Under the pieces are notes generated by a model, which was not told where the DNA came from, ran no database searches, and saw nothing but the letters and a program-made list of their open reading frames with translations. A DNA stretch of 64,000 nt from positions 1 through 64,000 of the forward strand of contig QYAI01000114.1 in NCBI GenBank assembly GCA_003988855.1, read 5' to 3'. Every line of letters begins with the position of its first letter. The first letter of the stretch is position 1. The translations under genes were made by a program, and so were the position numbers. The DNA is from Arachnopeziza araneosa. Its lineage: Eukaryota > Ascomycota > Leotiomycetes > Helotiales > Arachnopezizaceae. Positions 56,697 through 64,000 of the stretch are shown here, one piece after another.

Positions 56697-59234
56697 TTAC
56701 CACCCTTTCTTCCTGGCGAATCGCTTATTCAGAAGTGCCAAAACTTTTGGAACATTGAACTGCACGTATTCGAGATCAAGATCTTCTTGATTGTCTTTCT
56801 GCATCTCGAGGAGATCATCGAGTTTGAGGTCGAGTTCCAGAAGACCGCGATTGCGCCCTGTTATTTGTTAACGATATGCTAGTGGTGAGATGTGGCAGTC
56901 TTACCTTTGTAATGAAGCGAGATCACGAAAGTTCCCGGCAAGGGACTCGTAAAATTAAAATAGATATTTGCTCTCCTGTTATCCGGAACATTACTCTTTT
57001 GGATGACTCCCTCCTTTTCGAGTTGTTGATGAGTGAACTTGTATGGTCCTAGTACTTGGTGTTTCTGCTGCTTGCGCCTCGTGCCTTCACTCTGACTTCG
57101 AACATTGTGCAAGTAGCTTTTGTAGGTCTCAAGTTGTCCTACAAGGTAGGTGTTATGGTCCCGAATCGTCTTGTAAACTTCATCGAGCTTTTGAGTCTCA
57201 ATGACCACACCTTCTTTCAAAGATCCAAGATGCTGGAGCTCTTGCTCAACCTCGTCACGTAGGAGGCTGAATTGATCCGATTTATCAATGACACCGAGTT
57301 CCTGCAGTTGACTAAGGAGTTCCATCGCACGGATACCTTTCCTGACCATGACCGCGTCATTGCGAGAAGTAGCCGCGGCGTCAGCAACTCGTTCCAGTCG
57401 GAGTGGGCGACGAGATACTGCATTATTTGTAGGCATTGAGCGCATGATCTGCACAAAAGTTGACTTGGCTTCCATAAAGTACACCTCTTCTTGGGTGATA
57501 TCCAGAGCCGCTGTCAAGTCATCAATCGCAGTCTCCCATTTGCTAAACAAGGGTAAATTAATAGCTCGATTTTCTTTCCGGGGCAGTTGGGCAGGGGCGG
57601 AACCGAGATCGTGCAAAATTACAGCCAGATGAGAATTCTCACCCCTGTTCAACTCCGAGCTGTGCTTTTCCAATAAAGCATGGGTAGCGTATACCTCATT
57701 GAGAGTAATCGATAATTCCAGATCCTTCTTGGAAAGCGCAACGTAATTGTCCATTTCCAGGCTCTCATAGAAATCTTGCACCTCGCAAAGATCAAGCATG
57801 AATCGGTTAACCCTTTCCTTATTCTGCTGAATGAATGGCTGAAGTTTAGCCATGTAGGGTTCCTTGGCGTAAGACGGTTTGTTGGCCAAATTTTGAAGCA
57901 TTTTCGCAATGAGAGTTAATGTCCGTCTCGGACGCTCGGCTGGTGTTCCCTCGATAAGCATGTATGATTTAGGTGTAACAATTGCTGGGTTGATAAATCG
58001 TAAAAAGAAGAACCCTCCAATTAGTGTGCAAATAACTTGGTCGTTGGCATCTGGGTATTTCCTCTTCGTCAAGCTTCGGATTTGTTTGCAGATCCATCTT
58101 ATCCCATATGGCGTTTCTTCCAGCCCTTGGATGATTGTCCCTAAGAAACCATTGGCAATTTCCATCAACATTGTCAGTCGCGGCTCAATTATGGCTTGGA
58201 CCTGTGCATTCTCTGCGGCTTGCTCGGCGGTCACTCCTTTTGGCAGGGATGCCGGCAGGCTTCCGGTATCTTCCTCAATTTGCTCAATCATCCGTTCGTA
58301 AACCTTAAGCGGATTAATCTCCAGGTCCAGGTCCTTTAATTCGATCAAAGCGTTAATCCTATCCGCGAGAACAGTCTTCAGGTAGCTTTGTCCAGGACCT
58401 CTTCGGGTGTAGGTGGTCATCATTCGAGATACGGGGGTGTTGGCGCGGAGCAAAGAAGAATATTCGGGGGTATTATCAAACTGATAAGTCAATACAGACT
58501 GTAGACCATTAGTAGCTGTAAGCTTGAGGAGGACTCTTGGGGTACCAACCTGGAACATGGTCAATAGCAAATGCTCTTCTCGACTCTCATACTGATTTCC
58601 GTATATAGTGAACATAACAGTCTGCAGAAGAGAATCAATCTCAGCCATTGTGACAAGGCGGCAGAGATGTGCAATATGCCGAGGTTCGGATTGGAGTAGA
58701 AAGAGGAGATTTCCATATTTCTGAGTCTTCTCATCGTTTGGAAAGAACCCTTCCTGTAGATCCGAAGCATCTTCTAAATGGCTAGCTACCTCATTTTGCT
58801 AGGATTGTTAGCTAAATATCTAAACAATGAGAAAGGTCTCTGCACCTCTTCTAAAGCCATCCGATTTTGGATCAGCAATGCTATCCTAGAGTCGAGATAT
58901 CGAACATCCTTCTCCAAGACAAAATTCTTCTTTGATTGTGACGAGATCTTTGATTTGAGGTCGCGGAGAATTTTCTGGGCTGTAGAACGTGGTAAGTGGC
59001 CTATCGGGTTTAATATAATTTCAAGATCCTACCTTTAGCCAAGTCATCCTCAATTTCCAAGTCCTTTTCATTCGCAGACATCGAAAGATACAATGTAGTC
59101 ATCGAATATCGCTTCGATTGTCTGACTGACCGACCTCCATCGTTGGAAGACAATGTATTCTGGCGGGAAACCGGTTGGAAGGAGGACGACGAAGCCGTCG
59201 AGGCCCGCGAAGGCGTCTGAAGCATGACGCTCAT
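56697..59234 (-). CDS. Ras GTPase-activating protein, fungal GapA/Sar1 type
   Basis: Four exons: 59033-59234, 58846-58979, 56905-58798, 56697-56857; 796 residues. The start is the ATG at 59234 (MSVMLQTPSRASTAS). A coiled-coil follows (AQKILRDLKSKISSQSKK, RYLDSRIALLIQNRMALEE), then the RasGAP domain, about residues 130-400: SLLRANTPVSRMM with the arginine-finger region, IRWICKQIRSLTKRKYP, and FFFLRFINPAIVTP (FLRFINPA near 377). The RasGAP_C domain, rich in helices (DEVYKTIRDHNTYLVGQLE), and the end QFNVPKVLALLNKRFARKKGW complete the family layout. It accelerates GTP hydrolysis on Ras and so limits cAMP and polarity signalling; no IQ or calponin domain is present, unlike full IQGAPs. Confidence 0.93.
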
Positions 59235-62200
59235 GATTGAGAGCTCGGCGCGCAATCACTAATTGGTGGTAATAATGAATCTCGAGGGAGTAGTGCGTTC
59301 CCGCTCTCGGTCAGATTATGGGGCTATGTGATACGAGATATTTCCGACAAAGAAAAGGTAATGTCTGCAACCGCGCTTGATCGCGGGCAACCTTCGAAGT
59401 TGTGATTAGGAATTTGAGAGTATCCTGTGTGATCCCAGGTTCAAAACTTAATGGAATACCTATCGTGTCTGGTGATTGTGTGAGTGAAGAGGTGTGGAAT
59501 TTAGATAAAGGTTTGCTTCTCGTCGTCGACCAGCGAACTCGGATTTGAATCAGGTTGGTTTAGCAGCTTCCCACCTCTTGCTACGGATTCAGAGATCCAG
59601 GGATTGTGAGAAAAGTGGTAGTGTTCGGTTGATATCGCGATTGTCGATGGTCGCAGATCGATTTGGCTGCCGCAGTGTCTTGCTTGCTTGAGGCTTGATG
59701 TGTGATTCAGACAGACTGCTGGCGTCTGATAACGAATCAAGAAGAAACCGGCAGTGTTGATAAGTTGAATGTGTTGGAACTGGGGAAAGGAACGACGATG
59801 AGGGGAACGACCCAACAAATATCAAGTGAAGTGAGATGTGGTGAGGTGGTAAGAGGGAGAAGTGTGCGGCCGGCGTAAGGTCGCAAGAAGTTCAAATGGC
59901 TTTTGAAACATCAGGGATGGGCAGCCAGCGGGGGCTACGGCCACGACTAACAACACTACCCACCAAAGCCGTTATTCTTTCTGAGAAGATTTGCAAGTGG
60001 CAACAAGTTATGGCTGTTTGACCTTTTCCTTACGAGTCCGCCGTTGCACCTTTCCTTATGTTTTGAGTCACGTTTGCTTTTTGTCTTCTACCCTTCCCGG
60101 CCGTTGTTTCTCCAGCTCTTGCTTTTTGGCTCATCAACTTTCTGCACCCCCTTTCGACGCTCAGCGCGGCGAGCACCCACCCTTACTCGCCTGACTCGAA
60201 CAGCACTGTAGCATTTCACAATCCATCGGTACGAAGATCTTCAGAGCTGCACGGCCAGTGTTCCTCGATTGCGCACGTGGAGCCGTGGAGTCCAATTTGA
60301 TCGTACGGCGGCGCAGCAAGGACAGAAACAAAAAGGGCCCAAAATAAAATGGTTTGCTGTCTCAGATCTGACATGTGCTACTGATTAGCATAAATGCTAC
60401 AAATAGAATGCCTTTGCGTTTGCTGTCGGCTCCGGTGCGGAAAGATCATCTTAGCATTCAAACTTGTACCTGACCAGAGGAGAAGGAAATTGAGGGCCGT
60501 TACACTACTGGGCTCACGTACTGGCAGACACACACACATACACACACACACATATCTGCAGATACAGATACCCACACGGATACTGTACCCACACAAACCC
60601 TACACACACACACCACCACCCACTTTGAGAAGCGGTGAGCTTGGGAGAAGCAATCATCATATCAACCCCTCTCCTTAAGCTCAATCTGGCATTTGTCAAT
60701 GTATTGGGCCGCTTCCCCAGCGAATCTGGGGATGGTTCCTTGCGGCCCCTGCTTGCCCTGGTGCCTGGGCGGCCAGCGACTTTCCCGCCAACTCCGCATT
60801 TGAACTCCAGTGCAGGTTGGGTGTCTGCCATGAAAACCCTCCTTTGCGACGCGGTGGCTGGAAAGGCTGAATCCAACCTCTCGAGACCCTTCACCCGGCA
60901 TGCGGCGTGAAACAAATGTGGTGTATCGTGATACCAGATCTTGCGATAATTTAAAAAGTTCATCCTCTCTTGGAGCATCCGGCGAGCGGTTGGTCTCAGC
61001 GTTCCTGGGCTCGGCTTCGGGTCTGCCCGGCAATGAGACTTGAGAGTGAAGAGAGCTCCCCAGGTCTCACCCTCTGACTTCGGATGGAGACCAATCTGGG
61101 CATCTGGCTGATGATCAGATGCACACCGCACGGCAGAGCTCTGGGGCATTGAACAAGATGACGAGATGATCAGAAGATACCACGCCACTGCTCCACCCCC
61201 ACCACGACTATCGATTTCTGACCTCGCTTTAGATCCATGACAGGCTGAAAAACTTCAGAATTTGGACTCGCTGCATTCGGGATGCTTCGTTCCTGCATCA
61301 GGTACCCCGTCGCTGACATTGACCCCTTGATGACATATCCAATTATCCTTGATGTGCTTCGAAACTCTCCAGACGCCTTCAGGAATCCTCAATTATTAAG
61401 GTTAGGGGGCGAGCTTTTTAGCTGCGCGAACTCCCGCAGAAACCACTTTTTCTGCAGCTCGACTCGCCAATTTCTTTGCAAATATGCCGAATGGAGATGG
61501 ACGGACTTCAGGGGTTTCATCCCTCAGATAAGCCATGTAAGATAGCCGCCGAATAATAAGGAGAAACGCGCGACAAAAGACTATACATGCGCATAGCACT
61601 TCAGGCCTCTCTCATTTCGATTGCTTGGTTAGGTTTCACGTGGAGTCAGCGACGTTGAACTCTCGAGCACCTACTTTTCACATCTCTTACTGTCACATAC
61701 CCTCAATGGTCACTACAGGAATGCTCAACTATTTGGGTGATTTAATACTCCGAGGTTGCTATTCTTCGTCTACTTTCAATGCCAAAAAATATCTAATTTG
61801 CCTCTCCCCACGTATGCAATGCACAAGGGATGTTGGCGGGGTTTTCGGAAGGAGTTGCATTGTTGCATGGTCACCATCACGGACCAGGGCTTCACTCCTG
61901 ATAAGCTGCCCATGTTATTGATAGGCTAAAAGGGTGTTTCCGAAAAGAGAGGCTAGTCAGAAGCTCTAGCCTTTCAAAAAGAAATTGAGATGCGGCTTCG
62001 TGGAATGTTACGTCAACGGCTGATAAGTTTCTTGAAAAGATCACGGAGCATTCTGAGAAGACAGCTAGATGGCTGCACTGTTGTAGGCTGTAATATACGA
62101 GCATATCAGTCTGTGAACGTTCATTTACCCCTTTTTAAGTCTTCATACTCCGATCACATGTGTGGGGTTAGGTGAGGAAATACTATCTTCTGTACAATCG

Positions 62201-64000
62201 TATCGAATCATATCTAGTTAATCCACCAGGGAACACAATGCTCCGCAGCACACTTCTGTGTTTTGAATCGTTAAACAAGTGCCAAATGCTCATGGATATA
62301 CGATTTAAGTATACCGAGCCGTTGTCTATGATACACTGTCAGAGACTTTCCCCTTAGGATTTTTGGCATATCGGATTTAACATGCGATAACTGACAGTTG
62401 TTTTGACCGTGAACCACGAATTAGTGGAACACCCGGTGATCCCTCTTCGATCACTCGTCATCGCTGTCGCCAGGATGATGCCATCTCCACCGGACCAAGA
62501 TAATCCCTGATCAGATCAAATCTATCTTACGGAAGTGCACGACCTGATGCCATACTGATATCCATCTCCTCCATCTTCAGGCCGCGGTGGACGATAATTA
62601 TTTTAACCCATACTCTGCTCTCGTCGGAAGTAGCGCTGCACTTTGGAATGGCTTTTTTTTGGGGCTGGCATCCGTTGAGTGCTGAAGATGAAAAACTTGA
62701 CCTTGAACTCGAGGAGCCTGAATGCTTGGAGCAGATATAAGCCACCTGCCTGATCTCCTGTTGTAGAGCTGGAATCTAGCATCTATTTCATCTCTCCGGT
62801 CCTCTGCATCGCTCGATAAATTTCATGTTTGTCCAGATTTGTCGTGCTGTTTTCAGATCATGAGCGTTGCGCGCGCAGTCTTGCAAAAGTGGCTTGACAA
62901 GAGACGCGTCTCGAAGGCCAGAGAAGAAATTCTCCAATTACGTATAATGATATTCTTCGTTATATTCTGACCTGCTGTCTTCGTTCTCGACCCGAGATGG
63001 GATCTCGCTCACCAATCGGAGGCTCTACCTCGACGGTCCGTCCCGGAGCTGTGGATACTCAGCCCTACAAGCTGGAGCTTCCATTCAATCATTCAGAATA
63101 AATGACCATTGTCTTTGAAAGCACAGAGATGCTAAACTTTTGGTTCTATAGTTGATTTTAGTTAGCATCTTAGACCATGTTTGATGTCTGATGATCTTGA
63201 GATATTTGGATATTACTATGAACTCATCGTGGAAACTGCCCGTAGATATCATAACTAGCGATTTCTAAACCGGCCCGCCCACTCTCGAAGCTGTCCATTG
63301 TCAAAGCTATTCAACCTGCGAGTTCTGTAAAGTCCCCAACTGTCATGAACTATCTGTGCTTTTTTGGTTAGTTATCAGCTTAGTATTTACTCTCTAGTTC
63401 CTCAACCCTAATATTGCTCAACTTGTAACAAACCAAAGTTTCGTAGTTGCATCTTTCGAAATAATCCTTCGATTATAAGAAGATAGACAGATCGTTACGC
63501 GGCAGCATGGTTGCCCTCATGATAGACGCCAGATCCGAGGGCCTTCAGAGCTCTGGAGAGCATCTTGGTGTATTGGTATTGATTGTCTGTCCCTTGGCCA
63601 GCTGGGGTAGTCAAATTGTGGATTAATCGATTGTGAATTGTTGAATAGCAATATTGGTGACGTACTGATGGGATGCAGATCGTGGACCGCTGAACTGCTC
63701 ACTATCGAAACTGGATTTCTCCTGGCGGTTCTCCCTCTTTATATTTTGGGGCTCGTCGCCCGCCTTCTTTCCAGGTGTACCCAAAAGCAAAAGTCACATC
63801 TCACGTATCAATCTTGCAGCTAATTGTAGAATTTCAACACCTCTAAAATAAGCCTGTCTGATAAGAAGGTGCACTACTACTGTCAAGCACTGCAGGAAAC
63901 CCGAGATCAAGCATGGAGCAAATATCACGTCAACAGATATCGAGTCTCGAAATGATGGTTTCTACACCTTCGAGATCCGGAACAATAATGGCTCCTCTTC
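59235..64000. other. Gene-poor right end, 4.8 kb
   Basis: Beyond the RasGAP promoter no protein family, tRNA or transposon is recognised. Frames such as 60514-61188 (-) are low-complexity or repeat-driven. It contains CA microsatellites (60528-60613) and a 44-codon cationic frame (61402-61536, -). The final kilobase is AT-rich with stops in all frames. Confidence 0.4.
60528..60613. repeat. CA/TG microsatellite cluster
   Basis: CA dinucleotide tracts at 60528-60552 (interrupted by T) and 60602-60612, separated by imperfect CA/GATA-like sequence. Confidence 0.85.

Noticed and set aside
60514..61188. 224-codon minus-strand frame with a signal-peptide-like start
   Set aside because: Its C-terminal part is translation of the CA microsatellite and the rest has no recognisable domain.

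Overview
The window is nuclear DNA of a filamentous ascomycete (Pezizomycotina; a leotiomycete is my guess but is not proven by the sequence). The evidence is short GT-AG introns of roughly 43-75 nt with TGCTAAC/CTAAC branch sites, a DIM-2 type cytosine methyltransferase, a Zn(II)2Cys6 regulator, and ascomycete-type TPS1, ATG26, CMR1 and RasGAP proteins. I rebuilt exon structures by hand from splice signals and family conservation. In every multi-exon gene reported as confident the exon lengths sum to whole codons. No tRNA, rRNA, CRISPR array or intact transposon was recognised.

Layout. 0.5-2.3 kb: polytopic membrane protein (-). 3.2-4.6 kb: secreted GH5 endoglucanase (-, 5 exons). 6.0-9.0 kb: a Zn2Cys6 regulator (-) divergent from an NmrA/isoflavone-reductase-like gene (+), separated by a promoter holding eight NGCGGG boxes. 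9.8-11.0 kb: PAP2 lipid phosphatase (-). 11.6-15.8 kb: F-box protein (-) head to head with a PARP lacking a BRCT domain (+). 16.4-18.1 kb: trehalose-6-phosphate synthase (-). 20.2-22.9 kb: spastin/fidgetin-like AAA ATPase (+). 23.4-23.9 kb: mitoribosomal uS17m (-). 25.1-27.4 kb: type II membrane protein with SGS-repeat ectodomain (-). 27.9-29.2 kb: ketopantoate reductase (+). 29.4-30.2 kb: complex I subunit NDUFA13/GRIM-19 in four tiny exons (-). 30.8-33.6 kb: FCP1 CTD phosphatase (-). 34.8-39.2 kb: sterol glucosyltransferase ATG26 (-). 40.1-41.9 kb: CMR1 WD40 protein (-), head to head with an Mtf2-like mitochondrial protein (+, 42.2-43.9 kb). 44.1-44.6 kb: GGAGNI-motif protein (-). 46.6-51.7 kb: DIM-2 DNA methyltransferase (-), divergent from a NYN-domain protein (+, 53.0-54.5 kb). 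55.4-55.8 kb: small acidic gene with an in-frame TGA. 56.7-59.2 kb: RasGAP of the GapA/Sar1 type (-). 59.2-64 kb: gene-poor.

Most genes are housekeeping: trehalose, pantothenate, complex I, mitoribosome, Pol II recycling, sterol glucosides and Ras control. The most unusual parts are regulatory or structural. They are the NGCGGG box array between the Zn2Cys6 regulator and the NmrA-like gene, three CGCGACTG boxes between the F-box and PARP genes, the 9-nt terminal exon of CMR1, a SUMO-interaction-like motif in the DIM-2 tail, and the small gene with an internal stop. I did not find a clear multi-gene novel system. The regulator/NmrA-like pair and the DIM-2/NYN pair are the best candidates for a linked function.
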